Part shown: one piece after another, positions 35,585 to 44,807 of the stretch
Layout: each line of letters starts with the position of its first letter
Position numbering within the stretch: position 1 is the first letter of the stretch
Source of the DNA: Flavobacterium cupriresistens
GTDB taxonomy: Bacteria; Bacteroidota; Bacteroidia; Flavobacteriales; Flavobacteriaceae
Length of the DNA: 64,000 nucleotides
Direction: 5' to 3'
NCBI RefSeq assembly: GCF_020911925.1
Contig: NZ_CP087134.1
Coordinates: 2,976,001 to 3,040,000 of the forward strand
Program-made: the position numbers and the translations under genes
Notes under the pieces: generated by a model
Database searches by the model: none
Seen by the model: the letters and a program-made list of their open reading frames with translations, nothing else
What the model was told of the DNA's origin: nothing

Positions 35585-36724
35585 ATGGATAAGATTAATT
35601 TACTAATTATTGTGACTGTTATCTCCTTGTTTATTTCATTATTTCTTGCCTTTTTTCTGCTTACGGTTAAAACAAAACATAAGATTAGTAATTCTCTTTT
35701 TGCTTTTTTTTTAATAATAAGCGCGATTGATTTTAGTTATCCTTTATTTGATTTAGTGAGTGACGGACCTTCAAATTTAGGAATGTTAAGAAATTTATTA
35801 TGCTTCTTACAGCTCCCTGTTTTTTATCTTTATGTAGTATCTGCTTGTTATTCGGATTTTAAGTTCAAACCTAAATTTATACTGCATTTGCTTCCTTTTT
35901 TTATTGCGAATGCCATTTTGATACCTCGTTTTTATAGTGTTGATCTCGCTTCTAAGATCAGTTTTCTTCAAAATTATCAAAATGAAATAGAGCTAAAGTT
36001 TAATCATGCTCTGATACATGTTCAAATGGTGACCTACCTTGTTCTTGTTTTTATGATATTGAGAAAAGCTAAAAAACTATATCTTGAAAATTACGCTGGT
36101 ACAAATATTAAGTCCTATAATTGGTTGTTTCAGTTTACGATTGTACTGACTGTTTTATATGCGGCTACCATTGTAAAAAACATTTTTAAATTTTCGGATT
36201 ACCCCTATATTTCAGCAGGGATAAAAGTAGGACTACTGGCATTTCAGTTGGTTATTACCTGTTGGTATTTGTTTAAAGCATTAAACAATCCCGGTTTATT
36301 TAGAAATATTGACTCGAAATTAAAACTGGTTTCGGATATTGTTTTAGAAGAAAAAAAGAAGGAGCAGCCGGCTTTAAAGGAAAACGAATCAAATGAAGAG
36401 TTAGTAAAATTGAGAAAGTATATGATCGAAGAAAAGCCATTTCTTAATCCTTCGCTGACTATTCAAGATGTCTCTAAGGGGATTGAAATTCCTGTTCGCG
36501 ATTTGTCTCTTCTGATTAATCATAAACTAGAGCAACATTTTTATGATTTTGTCAATACCTATCGTATAGAAAATGCTATGGAAATTTTAAAAGATGTTAC
36601 AAAAAGTAAGGTAACTGTTTTAGAAATTCTGTACGATGTAGGGTTTAATTCAAAATCTTCTTTTAATACCGCTTTCAAAAAACACACGGGAAGCACACCT
36701 ACTGATTACCGTAAAAGTCTGTAA
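35585..36724 (+). CDS. Membrane-embedded AraC-family transcriptional regulator
   Basis: A 379-residue regulator with an N-terminal multi-pass membrane region of about seven helices (about 1-235, starting INLLIIVTVISLFISLFLAF) and a C-terminal AraC DNA-binding domain (about 280-379). The two helix-turn-helix units are LTIQDVSKGIEIPVRDLSLL and VTVLEILYDVGFNSKSSFNT, ending FKKHTGSTPTDYRKS. Regulators of this shape are common in flavobacteria and sense signals in the membrane. The serine hydrolase gene 153 bases downstream on the same strand is a plausible target. Confidence 0.87.
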   Translation: MDKINLLIIVTVISLFISLFLAFFLLTVKTKHKISNSLFAFFLIISAIDFSYPLFDLVSDGPSNLGMLRNLLCFLQLPVFYLYVVSACYSDFKFKPKFILHLLPFFIANAILIPRFYSVDLASKISFLQNYQNEIELKFNHALIHVQMVTYLVLVFMILRKAKKLYLENYAGTNIKSYNWLFQFTIVLTVLYAATIVKNIFKFSDYPYISAGIKVGLLAFQLVITCWYLFKALNNPGLFRNIDSKLKLVSDIVLEEKKKEQPALKENESNEELVKLRKYMIEEKPFLNPSLTIQDVSKGIEIPVRDLSLLINHKLEQHFYDFVNTYRIENAMEILKDVTKSKVTVLEILYDVGFNSKSSFNTAFKKHTGSTPTDYRKSL

Positions 36725-36877
36725 AATAGTATTTTGTAATGATTCGTACTTGTGTTTTTATCTACTCGTACTTATTTTTTGAAACAAATGCGTCCGACTG
36801 TTTTTATTCGGTCGCATAAGAATACTTACATCCACATCTTTGTATCGAAATAAATTTTTAACCCAAAACACGATACA

Positions 36878-38347
36878 ATGAAAAGTACTATTTTTTTACT
36901 ATTTTTTGCAATTATAATCTCGAACGCTCAAACAAACAATAAAACATTGTCTCAAAAAAGAGACTATAGTTTTCTTACGGACAGTTTGAAAATGGACCAA
37001 CAGTTAGGAAAATACAAATTGGCCGGATTTAGTCTGGTTGTTTTTGAAAATTATCAAATTGTATACTCCAATCAATTTGGTGTGAAATCGGTAGATTCTA
37101 AAGAGAAGATCAATGAAAATACAGCTTTTTCTACGGGATCAATTTCTAAATCAGTAACAGCGCTTCTTTGTCATATCCTTGCCGAAAAAGGATTAATTAA
37201 CCTCAATGATCCAATCGACAAGTATTTAAAACGTTGGCATTTGCCAAAAAGTAAGTTTACGGAAAACAACAGTCCAACCTGGAAACAGTTTTTGAATCAC
37301 ACCGCCGGTACCAGTCAAGGTGGATTTGCAGACCATTATCAAGGCGATACGATTCCAACAATAAAACAAAGTCTTTTAGGACAGATACCAAGATATGATA
37401 AAGAAATTGAATTTTTGTTTACTCCGGGAACAGGTTGGTCGTACAGCGGTGGAGGTTATGTAATTGTACAAATGGCGCTGGAAGACACTTTAAACAAATC
37501 TATTACAACACTTGCTCAAGAATATATCTTTTCGCCTCTGGGGATGAAAAACACAACCATGATTCAGCCCAATGAAAAAGGATTTCTAACCAATGTAGCT
37601 CTTGCACACGATAAAGAGGAGAAAGTGATCAGAACAGGTTTGCCAATCACGCCGCAAGTAGGAGCATCAGGAATGTGGTCTACACCGACTGATTTAGCTA
37701 AACTTTCGTTTGAAATGCAAAATGCCTTACGTAATAAAAACAACAAAGTGATTTCTCATAGCGTGGCTGAAAAAATAGCAGAAGTAGCTGCTTTAAAAAA
37801 TGCTGTAGGGGGCTGGAGTAGTGGATGGCAAAGATCTTTTAGTTATAATAACTATGATTGGTTGTCGTGTAATGGTTCTAATACCGGAGTGGGTGGCAGT
37901 GTTTTTGCTACAATGACCGATGGAAATGGCTTTGCTTTTCTTGCTAACGGCGAAAAACAGAACCGAATTCCTGTGATAAAACATACGCAAATGAAAATTC
38001 TGAAATTGATGAACTGGAATAAAAAAGTAGCGATTGACGAGGTTCAGGATATCCCCTTAGCTCTAAGAGAGAAACTAATCGGAACTTACGACGATTTCCT
38101 TTACGGAATGGGAGGAGAAACAAAAATAACAGAAAAGAATAATCGTCTTTATATAGAATCTGTAATGTTGGGCCATTTCATGGAGAGAAATGATATTGAA
38201 TTAATCTATCTTAAAAACGGATTGTTTAAAATTGCAGATTACCCGAACTTGTTAAAATTTGATTACAGTGATGGAAAACTAAGTTCTGTAATCTTAACAA
38301 GAGGTAATTTGAATGCTAAAGTTCAAATAGTTGCAAAAGGAAAATAG
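36878..38347 (+). CDS. Serine hydrolase of the beta-lactamase/class C PBP family
   Basis: Exported 489-residue hydrolase with a signal peptide (FLLFFAIIISNAQ). The active-site SxxK motif is S88-I-S-K91 (FSTGSISKSVTALL), and the second motif is Y189-S-G in WSYSGGGYV. A C-terminal beta-rich extension (about 385-489) follows the catalytic domain. The family contains esterases, D-aminopeptidases and peptidases acting on the cell wall or small esters, and only rarely true beta-lactamases. It lies downstream of a membrane AraC regulator, which may control it. Confidence 0.87.
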   Translation: MKSTIFLLFFAIIISNAQTNNKTLSQKRDYSFLTDSLKMDQQLGKYKLAGFSLVVFENYQIVYSNQFGVKSVDSKEKINENTAFSTGSISKSVTALLCHILAEKGLINLNDPIDKYLKRWHLPKSKFTENNSPTWKQFLNHTAGTSQGGFADHYQGDTIPTIKQSLLGQIPRYDKEIEFLFTPGTGWSYSGGGYVIVQMALEDTLNKSITTLAQEYIFSPLGMKNTTMIQPNEKGFLTNVALAHDKEEKVIRTGLPITPQVGASGMWSTPTDLAKLSFEMQNALRNKNNKVISHSVAEKIAEVAALKNAVGGWSSGWQRSFSYNNYDWLSCNGSNTGVGGSVFATMTDGNGFAFLANGEKQNRIPVIKHTQMKILKLMNWNKKVAIDEVQDIPLALREKLIGTYDDFLYGMGGETKITEKNNRLYIESVMLGHFMERNDIELIYLKNGLFKIADYPNLLKFDYSDGKLSSVILTRGNLNAKVQIVAKGK

Positions 38348-38401
38348 CTAGTGGTTTGATGCCAATTTGGGATCAAGTCCCAAAGTTGTGGGGAAGTAAA
38401 A

Positions 38402-38480
38402 ATCTCGCAAAGACGCAAAATCGCAAAGTTTTAATGAAAAAACAGAAAAAAAACTTTGCGACTTGGCGTCTTTGCGAGAT
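38402..38480. repeat. Nested palindrome of 'tctcgcaaagacgc' type
   Basis: Outer arms ATCTCGCAAAGACGC (38402-38416) and GCGTCTTTGCGAGAT (38466-38480) are perfect; inner arms CGCAAAGTTT (38422-38431) and AAACTTTGCG (38451-38460) are also perfect. It lies in the gap 38348-38871, which otherwise holds a terminator at 38690 and no gene. Confidence 0.8.
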
Positions 38481-38689
38481 CGTCAAAGCGAGAAGTTGGA
38501 AAATTAGGTACTTAAAAAGCTGTGGCGAAAAAGTATAAGATCTGTTACTTCTAACAAAAGAAATTTCTAAAAATTATTCCACAACTTTTTAACTTGATTC
38601 GAAATTACAGAACTATAAGATATTTGTTCCTCCACAACAATATGTCTTGATCCCTAATTTGTTCGCAAGATGGGTAAGAATTTCATATA

Positions 38690-38723
38690 AAAAAAGCTCC
38701 ACTAATGGAGCTTTGGTTTTTTT
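38690..38723. terminator. Terminator hairpin between convergent genes
   Basis: AAAGCTCC (38693-38700) and GGAGCTTT (38707-38714), with A-run before and T-run after, so usable from both sides; it lies nearer to the minus-strand gene ending at 38872. Confidence 0.75.
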
Positions 38724-38871
38724 AAAGACCTTTCAGATTAAGAATTCTGTCTTTCGACCTGTCAAATTCTTTATCCTGTCTTTGTTTAAGCAAAGGTAAG
38801 TATTTTTTTCATTTGTGTAAATAAAATCAATTGTATTAATCTATTAGGATATTCTATTTTATAGTTTATAG

Positions 38872-39420
38872 TTATTTTCTGTCAAAAGTATGTAGTTTTT
38901 TAAGAGCTCTTTTTACAAATTGTAAAAGAATAGTTTTGTCATGATGTAACTGGATAATATATTGCCCTTCTCTAATATGGAAGCCTTTATGTTTCATGGC
39001 AGTCCAGACCGTTACTTCATAAGTATCAACATCGAGAAAATGATATTCGAGAGCAACATTTAAAAAATGTTCTTGATTATCAACATGATTTTGAATAACT
39101 ATTCTTGTGCTTTGTGGCGGCGCAAATGGTGGAAAATTAACAATTTTGCCATATTTAAGTGAATAATTAATGACGTGATTAAAAGTGTCTCTTATAAGCT
39201 CTAAAATTGCTTCAAGCTCAATTCCTTCTCGAACTCCATTATCATCACCTTGTTGTACTCTAATAGTATAGTGTTTATCTGCCCATACATCTGAGTTGAA
39301 TTTATGGGGACTTGATAGTACTTGTCGTGCATTTTTTGAACAGCAATTTTCAGAATATGCTTCAAGGTTAACAATTGAGTCGGTGATAATAGATTTTATT
39401 CTCGGTCTTTCTCCAGCCAT
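38872..39420 (-). CDS. Hypothetical protein, 182 residues
   Basis: A soluble protein with no family I recognise. It has no signal peptide or membrane helix. It is rich in histidine in the C-terminal half (MKHKGFHIREGQYIIQLHHD) and has a central helical segment (LEAILELIRDTFNHVINYSL). It is a lone gene with repeats on one side and the TIGR02757 gene on the other. Base composition looks like that of its neighbours, so no transfer signal. Confidence 0.55.
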   Translation of the reverse strand: MAGERPRIKSIITDSIVNLEAYSENCCSKNARQVLSSPHKFNSDVWADKHYTIRVQQGDDNGVREGIELEAILELIRDTFNHVINYSLKYGKIVNFPPFAPPQSTRIVIQNHVDNQEHFLNVALEYHFLDVDTYEVTVWTAMKHKGFHIREGQYIIQLHHDKTILLQFVKRALKKLHTFDRK

Positions 39421-39657
39421 CTGTTATTTTTCTAAGCTGCAATATTAGCAATTAATTTGATTAATTGTAAGAAAATACGTAAATTAATTAAAGCTTATAT
39501 TTATTTAACAAGATAGGGATAGCAGAAATATAGTCTCGACATGTTTTATTTGGCAAAAAAATACTTGTAGTCAAGCAAAAAACATTAAAATCTATTTGAA
39601 CTAAAATAATTGTGAAATCAGTGTTTGTATACAGGTGTTGATGAGGATTAGAATCTT

Positions 39658-40422
39658 TTAAAACCCTTCAAAAACGCCTAATCCAAAAAGAGCAAAATCA
39701 TATTTTACAGGGTCTTTGGGATCCATTTTTCGGAGTTTAAGGTCTAATTCAGTCAAAGCCTTTCCGTCGTTTTGTTTTCGGGTTAAAATGCCCAGTTTAC
39801 GGGCAACATTACCGGAATGCACATCTAGTGGACAAGATAAAGCGGCTGGCGAAATGCTTTTCCAGATGCCTAAATCGACACCTTTTGAGTCCTGACGCAC
39901 CATCCATCGCAAATACATATTGATTCTTTTGGCTGCCGAATTGTTTAAAGGGTCTGAAATGTGTTTTTGCGTTCGCGGTAAATGGTCAATTTCAAAAAAG
40001 ACTTTTTTAAACTCATGGATACTTTTCTGTAAACTGTCTTTTTCCTGATTTTTGGCAAAAACAGCTTCTAAGCCGTTGTGGTTTTTGTAAATGTTTTGCA
40101 ATCCTTTTACGAAAGCGGTAAAATCTTTCCCGTTGAACGTTCGATGTACAAAATTTTCTAATCTTTCTAAATCTTCATCCGAATGGGACATGATAAAATC
40201 GTAAGGAGTGTTCCCCATTAATTCCATCATGGTATGTGAATTCTTGATAATCATTTTGCGATTTCCCCAAGCAATAGTAGCACTCAGAAAACCGGCTATT
40301 TCGATGTCTTCTTTCTGCGTAAACAAATGCGGAATCTGCACCGGATCGCTTTCAATAAAATCGAGATTGTTGTATTGAATGACTTTTTCGTCGAGAAATT
40401 CTTTGAGTTCTTTTTGGGTCAT
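39658..40422 (-). CDS. TIGR02757 family protein
   Basis: A 254-residue protein of the conserved TIGR02757 family, found mainly in Bacteroidota and spirochaetes. Recognisable blocks are ETAGFLSATIAWGNRKMI-like (residues about 40-58), YDFIMSHSDEDLERL, MYLRWMVRQDSKGVDLGIW and the C-terminal PLDVHSGNVARKLGILTRKQ followed by KYDFALFGLGVFEG. The layout resembles helix-hairpin-helix DNA glycosylases (the LDVHSGN block matches the catalytic-Asp position of that superfamily), but activity has not been shown to my knowledge. It precedes a lolD-like gene on the same strand by 219 bases. Confidence 0.85.
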   Translation of the reverse strand: MTQKELKEFLDEKVIQYNNLDFIESDPVQIPHLFTQKEDIEIAGFLSATIAWGNRKMIIKNSHTMMELMGNTPYDFIMSHSDEDLERLENFVHRTFNGKDFTAFVKGLQNIYKNHNGLEAVFAKNQEKDSLQKSIHEFKKVFFEIDHLPRTQKHISDPLNNSAAKRINMYLRWMVRQDSKGVDLGIWKSISPAALSCPLDVHSGNVARKLGILTRKQNDGKALTELDLKLRKMDPKDPVKYDFALFGLGVFEGF

Positions 40423-40528
40423 GATAAAATGAAAGTTCTTGGAGGTTTGTGTTTTTTTGTTCTTAGTTTTTAGCTTGTGCCTACAATTTATAACCCAATA
40501 TCATTAAGTTAAAGATTATCAAAAAAAG

Positions 40529-40601
40529 TCTCACGTAGATTTTAGCATTGAAATAAAAAATCCGTAGAATCTGCAAAATCCGCAGAATCTGCGTGAGAAG
40601 A
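40529..40601. repeat. Degenerate palindrome, 'tctcacgtagatttt' type
   Basis: TCTCACGTAGATTTT near 40529 faces AATCTGCGTGAGA near 40587 with some mismatches; a direct copy of CCG(T/C)AGAATCTG lies in the loop. Related to the palindrome at 19044-19127. Confidence 0.55.
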
Positions 40602-40641
40602 CAGCTTAATTTAGTAACATTGAGCTTATAGCTTAAAGTGA

Positions 40642-41307
40642 CTAATTACTAATTAAACCATCAACCATTATTAGTTTCCTGTCGGCCATATTGGCTAATT
40701 CTTCGTTATGAGTGACGATTACGAATGTTTGACCAAATTCATCACGAAGCTGAAAAAACAATTGGTGTAAGTTTTCGGCAGAATGAGTATCCAGATTTCC
40801 TGAAGGCTCGTCGGCAAAAATCACATCGGGTTTGTTGATTAAAGCTCTTGCAACGGCGACGCGTTGTTGTTCACCGCCCGAAAGTTCGCCTGGTTTATGA
40901 TTAATTCGGTGAGATAATCCTAAGTAGTCTAAAAGTTTCTTTGCTGCTGCTTCTGTTTCCGCGGGTTTTTTACCTGCAATGTAAGCGGGAATACACACGT
41001 TTTCTAAGGCTGTAAATTCAGGTAAAAGTTGATGAAATTGAAAAATAAAACCAAAATTCAGATTTCTGAATTTGGATAATGTTTTATCGTTAAGTCCTAA
41101 AATATTCTCTCCATTTATGATTAATGAAGTTTCATCCGCTGACTTTGAAGGTTTATCAAGAGTCCCTAAAATTTGCAAAAGCGTTGTTTTTCCGGCTCCT
41201 GAAGCTCCAACGATAGAAACAATTTCACCTTTTTTAATATGCAGATCTACTCCTTTTAAAACCTCAAGCTGATCGTAGAACTTATGTATATTTTTTGCGT
41301 GTATCAT
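40642..41307 (-). CDS. lolD: ABC transporter ATP-binding protein, LolD type
   Basis: A 222-residue ATPase likely to power the release of lipoproteins from the inner membrane with a LolC/E-type permease encoded elsewhere. Walker [11 protein letters not shown]-loop [16 protein letters not shown], signature [15 protein letters not shown] and Walker [13 protein letters not shown] are all present and closely match LolD. Macrolide-exporter ATPases (MacB-type) look similar, so the function is likely but not certain. The frame reaches 41334 only from a TTG; the ATG at 41307 gives the usual N-terminus ([20 protein letters not shown]). Confidence 0.85.
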   Translation of the reverse strand: MIHAKNIHKFYDQLEVLKGVDLHIKKGEIVSIVGASGAGKTTLLQILGTLDKPSKSADETSLIINGENILGLNDKTLSKFRNLNFGFIFQFHQLLPEFTALENVCIPAYIAGKKPAETEAAAKKLLDYLGLSHRINHKPGELSGGEQQRVAVARALINKPDVIFADEPSGNLDTHSAENLHQLFFQLRDEFGQTFVIVTHNEELANMADRKLIMVDGLISN

Positions 41308-41514
41308 GATGAAACTGTTTTTACAAAGAAACAAAGATTCTGTCGATATTAAAATGGGTTGTAACAGAATTTTGGGAACAATATTTGATTAATGGGTTTC
41401 TGGTGGTTTGTGAAAATGAGAAAATGAGAAATGTAGATTTTGGAATTTGGAATTTAAGATTTAAGATTTGGAATTTTAGGGAAGTTGTTTTTTTAAGAAA
41501 ATAGAACTAAATTT

Positions 41515-41808
41515 ATGAACATGAAAGAAGAAATAATCGTGAAGGACGAAAAAAACAAGAAACTTTTGATGGGTTTACTTTTTGATGGTATAGGAATGCT
41601 TTCCTTTACGATTCCTTTAGTTGGCGATTTTGCCGATGTGATTTGGGCACCGCTTGCCGGTTTCTTAATGACTTATATGTATAAAGGCAGGGTTGGGAAA
41701 GTAGCCGGTATTTTGACTTTTGTAGAAGAGATTTTACCCTTTACAGATATAATTCCGTCCTTTACTCTTACATGGATTTATACCTATTATATTCAGAAGA
41801 AAGAGTAG
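41515..41808 (+). CDS. Small membrane protein, unknown function
   Basis: A 97-residue protein with two or three hydrophobic segments (LLFDGIGMLSFTIPLVGDFA, IWAPLAGFLMTYMYKG, ILPFTDIIPSFTLTWIYTYY). The DFAD-VIWAP pattern is repeatable in Bacteroidota small membrane proteins, but I know no function. A second ATG at 41521 is equally possible. It is followed by a repeat fragment (41953-41970) and then genes on the opposite strand. Confidence 0.6.
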   Translation: MNMKEEIIVKDEKNKKLLMGLLFDGIGMLSFTIPLVGDFADVIWAPLAGFLMTYMYKGRVGKVAGILTFVEEILPFTDIIPSFTLTWIYTYYIQKKE

Positions 41809-42005
41809 AATTAAGCTATTGACTTCAATTAGTTTTATTACATCGAGGATAGCTAAAGAGGATGTTTTGTTGAAATAAATCACATATGACTAATAAGACT
41901 ATGTGAAAAAATTATGACTTCTTGAGCGCTTTAAATTGACAATTCTAAGTCTATGTTTCTATGTGTTAAATAGTCTTTAGCTGGATTATACAAGACGAGT
42001 TTAAA

Positions 42006-42308
42006 TTAGTCTTTGAATAAAAATCCAAGTCCCATATTTTTAAGCATTTTCTTTTCAAAATTCCAAAAGAAACGGAATTGACCGAAAAGAGCTCCTATTG
42101 CAACCAATAGAACCTGATAAATAGGAAAAATAACCAACAGACGAATTAGAGTAAACCAACCTCCAAAATCTTCTTTCGTAATTCCCAATAAAACACAAAA
42201 GGGTTTAGAAAGCCATGCAGAAGATGATCCTGTGATAGCAAAAACGGTAAGTATGATTATGGCTTGTAGGTTTGAGGTAATACCCCAACGTTCTTTTAAT
42301 CTCTTCAT
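42006..42308 (-). CDS. DUF6787 family membrane protein
   Basis: A 100-residue protein with two membrane helices (about 13-35 and 52-76). The N-terminal RLKERWGITSNLQAIIILTV matches the DUF6787 pattern of flavobacteria. It lies 33 bases downstream of the DUF6146 lipoprotein gene, in the order commonly seen for this pair, so they are probably co-transcribed. Function unknown. Confidence 0.75.
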   Translation of the reverse strand: MKRLKERWGITSNLQAIIILTVFAITGSSSAWLSKPFCVLLGITKEDFGGWFTLIRLLVIFPIYQVLLVAIGALFGQFRFFWNFEKKMLKNMGLGFLFKD

Positions 42309-42341
42309 TCTTTATTTATAACAATTACAAATATAACAACA

Positions 42342-42773
42342 TTATCTGGACGGAACATATCCCCAAAGCTTTTGTTTGTAAGTATTTTGAAAATAAATCA
42401 TGTAATTGTAAATGAGGTAATTTACTTCATATCCATAATCGATTGTTGGATTGTAATTAATATTCATTTCGTACAAATTCGGACTGTAACGTTGTGGTTG
42501 TAAAACACGATTGTTCCATTCGGTTATGTAAAGTCTGTTTTTTGTTTCAAGGTAGCTTTGTGAGTAATACTGTCTTGGAAAAGCTCTGGAAGCTAACCAC
42601 GTACTAAAGCCGTTATCAATAATAATAACTTCATATTCTAAAGAATCATTCGCAATTCTGACCGTATCGCTTAAGGCTACATTTTTAGTTACAGGTTGCT
42701 CTACATTGGTTTTAGCAGTAGAGCACGCAATAATAGTACCTAAAATGATCAGGATGTAAACAGCATTTTTCAT
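42342..42773 (-). CDS. DUF6146 family lipoprotein
   Basis: A 143-residue lipoprotein with a lipobox ending at Cys17 (ILGTIIACSTAK). The conserved core FSTWLASRAFPRQYYSQSYL and the block RLYITEWNNRVLQPQRY identify DUF6146, a family of unknown function restricted to Bacteroidota. The residues behind the cysteine are not acidic, so it probably faces the periplasm. Paired with the DUF6787 gene. Confidence 0.8.
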   Translation of the reverse strand: MKNAVYILIILGTIIACSTAKTNVEQPVTKNVALSDTVRIANDSLEYEVIIIDNGFSTWLASRAFPRQYYSQSYLETKNRLYITEWNNRVLQPQRYSPNLYEMNINYNPTIDYGYEVNYLIYNYMIYFQNTYKQKLWGYVPSR

Positions 42774-42834
42774 GACTTTTTATTTGATCTTAAATTTACG
42801 AAAAAAAAGTGAAGGTTGGTTTGAAGGAAGGTAC

Positions 42835-42967
42835 AAAGTGGCAAAGGTTCAAAGGTTTTAATAAAATACAAAAAGCTGTTTATTCAAAAAATAAACAGCT
42901 TTTTGTATTAAGGAAGTTCACAAAGAGAAAAACTTTGTTCCTCTGTGCCTTTGAAACTTTGCAACTT
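42835..42967. repeat. Outer dyad around a terminator ('gcaaaggttcaaagg' type)
   Basis: AAAGTGGCAAAGGTTCAAAGG (42835-42855) and CCTTTGAAACTTTGCAACTT (42948-42967) are imperfect inverted copies that enclose the hairpin at 42865-42909. Confidence 0.6.
42865..42909. terminator. Perfect 20-bp-stem terminator
   Basis: Arms 42865-42884 (AATACAAAAAGCTGTTTATT) and 42890-42909 pair perfectly with a 5-base loop. It lies downstream of the DUF937 gene on the minus strand. Confidence 0.85.
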
Positions 42968-42978
42968 ATAAGAAGAAC

Positions 42979-43539
42979 CTATTTTCCAAATAATTTACCA
43001 AGCAGACCAGAAATACCACCTTTGCTTTGAGTAATGGCAACGGCATCTGCGATGTCGACTTTTCCGTCGGCATTTTGATCCAGTCCAAATTGCATTCCGT
43101 ATTTAGAAATGGTGTCCATGATGCCTGACGCTTGTCCGCTGTTTCCTGAAATTGAATTGATGATATCTGAAATCTGGAAACTACTATCGTTAGGATCTTT
43201 TGCTTTATTAACTAAAGAATTCAATACTTGCGGAATCATATTAGAAGCCACACCTGAAGAGTCAGCGCTACTAAGTCCGAATTTTTCACCAAGACTTCCA
43301 GTTAGTTGTTGTGTTATTTGCTGTACAACAGGATTTGAACTGTCTATTGGAGTGCTTCCGTTAAATAAACCCGCCAATTGCTCTGCACCACCTTCTGAAG
43401 CAATTTTTTGCAGTCCTTCAAATATCGAATTACCAGCTTCTTTTACTACTGCTTCATTATGCTCATTTGGGACAGCACTGTTATTTACAACAGCATCTCC
43501 TCCATATTGCTGCACTAATTGTGTTAATTGTTCAAACAT
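42979..43539 (-). CDS. DUF937 domain protein with EF-hand-like loop
   Basis: A 186-residue protein (ATG at 43539, preferred to an upstream start because MFEQLTQLVQQYGGDAV is the family N-terminus). The DUF937 domain covers about 1-120 (NSIFEGLQKIASEGGAEQLA, GVASNMIPQVLNSLVNKA). Near the C-terminus, DQNADGKVDIADA fits a calcium-binding loop of EF-hand/dockerin kind. A glycine-rich end (GGISGLLGKLFGK) follows. Function is unknown. It lies after serA on the same strand, but a hairpin at 43586-43621 separates the two. Confidence 0.75.
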   Translation of the reverse strand: MFEQLTQLVQQYGGDAVVNNSAVPNEHNEAVVKEAGNSIFEGLQKIASEGGAEQLAGLFNGSTPIDSSNPVVQQITQQLTGSLGEKFGLSSADSSGVASNMIPQVLNSLVNKAKDPNDSSFQISDIINSISGNSGQASGIMDTISKYGMQFGLDQNADGKVDIADAVAITQSKGGISGLLGKLFGK

Positions 43540-43585
43540 GATTAAATTTTTTTGGATTGGTATCCTCAAATTTAATGAAAAAAAG

Positions 43586-43622
43586 AAAGGGATTTATTAA
43601 ACGATGTTAATAAATCCCTTTT
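43586..43622 (-). terminator. Terminator between serA and the DUF937 gene
   Basis: AAAGGGATTTATTAA (43586-43600) and TTAATAAATCCCTTT (43607-43621) form a perfect 15-bp stem with a 6-base loop. On the minus strand a T-rich run follows (A-rich 43577-43588 on the plus strand), so it ends the serC-serA transcript. Confidence 0.8.
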
Positions 43623-43643
43623 AAGATATTTAATTATAGTTAA

Positions 43644-44594
43644 TTAGCTTAATAAAGTAATAATTTGTGAAGCCAATTCTGTTCCAATTCTGTCTTGTGC
43701 TTCTCCGGTTGCCGCTCCGATATGAGGCGTCAACGAGATTTTAGTATGCATTAAAATAGTCATTTCCGGTTTTGGTTCGCTTTCAAAAACGTCTAATCCG
43801 GCAAAAGCAACTTTTCCTGAATCCAGCGCTTTTACTAATGCTACTTCGTCAATAACACCGCCACGGGCACAGTTTACGATTCCAACACCATCTTTCATGA
43901 TCGCAAGTTCTTTTTCTCCAATGATGTAACCATCCTGAGCCGGAACGTGTAAAGTAATAAAATCAGCTTCTTTAAATAAAGACTCTAAAGATTGAGAAAC
44001 AATTGTTGTAGTGATCGACTGACCGTCAAAAAACTCCACTTTAATATCTACTGTCGGTATGAAACTATCGGCAGCGATAACTTTCATACCTAAACCAAGC
44101 GCCATTTTTGCAGTAGCCTGACCAATACGGCCAATACCAACAATTCCCAAAGTTTTCCCTCTTAATTCAATACCATTTGCGTAGGCTTTTTTCAAACCGT
44201 CAAAATTAGTATCTCCTTCAAGTGGCATATTTCTGTTAGAATCGTGTAAAAAACGAACACCACTAAACAAGTGACCAAACACCAATTCCGCAACAGATTC
44301 TGATGAGGAAGCCGGAGTATTGATTACATGAATCCCTTTACTTTTAGCATAATCAACATCAATATTGTCCATACCAACACCACCACGTCCAATGATTTTA
44401 AGACCCGGACAAGCATCAATAATATCTTTACGAACTTTAGTCGCACTACGCACTAAAACTACGCTTACATTGTTTTCGTTTACAAAATTAGCAACTTGTT
44501 CTTGTGCAACTTTTGTAGTTATAACTTCAAATCCACCTTTCTCTAAAGCTAGAATTCCACTTTTAGAAATTCCATCATTGGCTAATACTTTCAT
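43644..44594 (-). CDS. serA: D-3-phosphoglycerate dehydrogenase, short form
   Basis: First enzyme of serine biosynthesis: 3-phosphoglycerate + NAD to 3-phosphohydroxypyruvate. The Rossmann motif is LGIVGIGRIGQATAK with the downstream dinucleotide-binding block. Catalytic residues are Arg in NCARGGVIDE, Glu in the FESEP block and His in TPHIGA. At 316 residues it has only the catalytic core, without the C-terminal ACT domain that gives serine feedback in E. coli, so allosteric control by serine is probably missing. It follows serC on the same strand with 213 bases between. Confidence 0.92.
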   Translation of the reverse strand: MKVLANDGISKSGILALEKGGFEVITTKVAQEQVANFVNENNVSVVLVRSATKVRKDIIDACPGLKIIGRGGVGMDNIDVDYAKSKGIHVINTPASSSESVAELVFGHLFSGVRFLHDSNRNMPLEGDTNFDGLKKAYANGIELRGKTLGIVGIGRIGQATAKMALGLGMKVIAADSFIPTVDIKVEFFDGQSITTTIVSQSLESLFKEADFITLHVPAQDGYIIGEKELAIMKDGVGIVNCARGGVIDEVALVKALDSGKVAFAGLDVFESEPKPEMTILMHTKISLTPHIGAATGEAQDRIGTELASQIITLLS

Positions 44595-44696
44595 TTGTAT
44601 CTATTTTGTTTATATGGCTAATCGTTTAACTGATCAACCAAGTATTACGATTTTTTCTTTTTTGTTCAGTAGCTATTTCCCGCTGTTCCTTCCAAT

Positions 44697-44725
44697 CTTT
44701 TGCTTTTTAAAGAAAAAAGCAAAAG
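44697..44725. repeat. Palindrome in the serC-serA gap
   Basis: CTTTTGCTTTTT and AAAAAGCAAAAG are exact inverted copies separated by five bases. The surrounding words (AGCTATTTCCCGCTGTTCC before, CATCGGGGCTAGGGCTTCCG after) resemble an intergenic repeat common in flavobacterial genomes as I remember it; that part is recollection. It might weaken transcription from serC into serA. Confidence 0.6.
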
Positions 44726-44807
44726 GATTTTCCCTCCCATCGGGGCTAGGGCTTCCGGTATTCTGAGCAAACCATTATTTCGATTAAAAAAGTAACCGAA
44801 TTAACAA

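Noticed and set aside
36878..38347. Serine hydrolase as an antibiotic-resistance beta-lactamase
   Set aside because: Only the SxxK and a YSG motif of the broad family are visible; the C-terminal extension and family spread argue for an esterase or peptidase.
38356..38538. Open frame of 60 codons after the serine hydrolase
   Set aside because: It is read through the nested palindrome at 38402-38480, which fully explains the sequence.
42809..43030. Open frame of 73 codons overlapping the DUF937 gene end
   Set aside because: It is made of the terminator hairpin and outer dyad; antisense to a real gene at its end.
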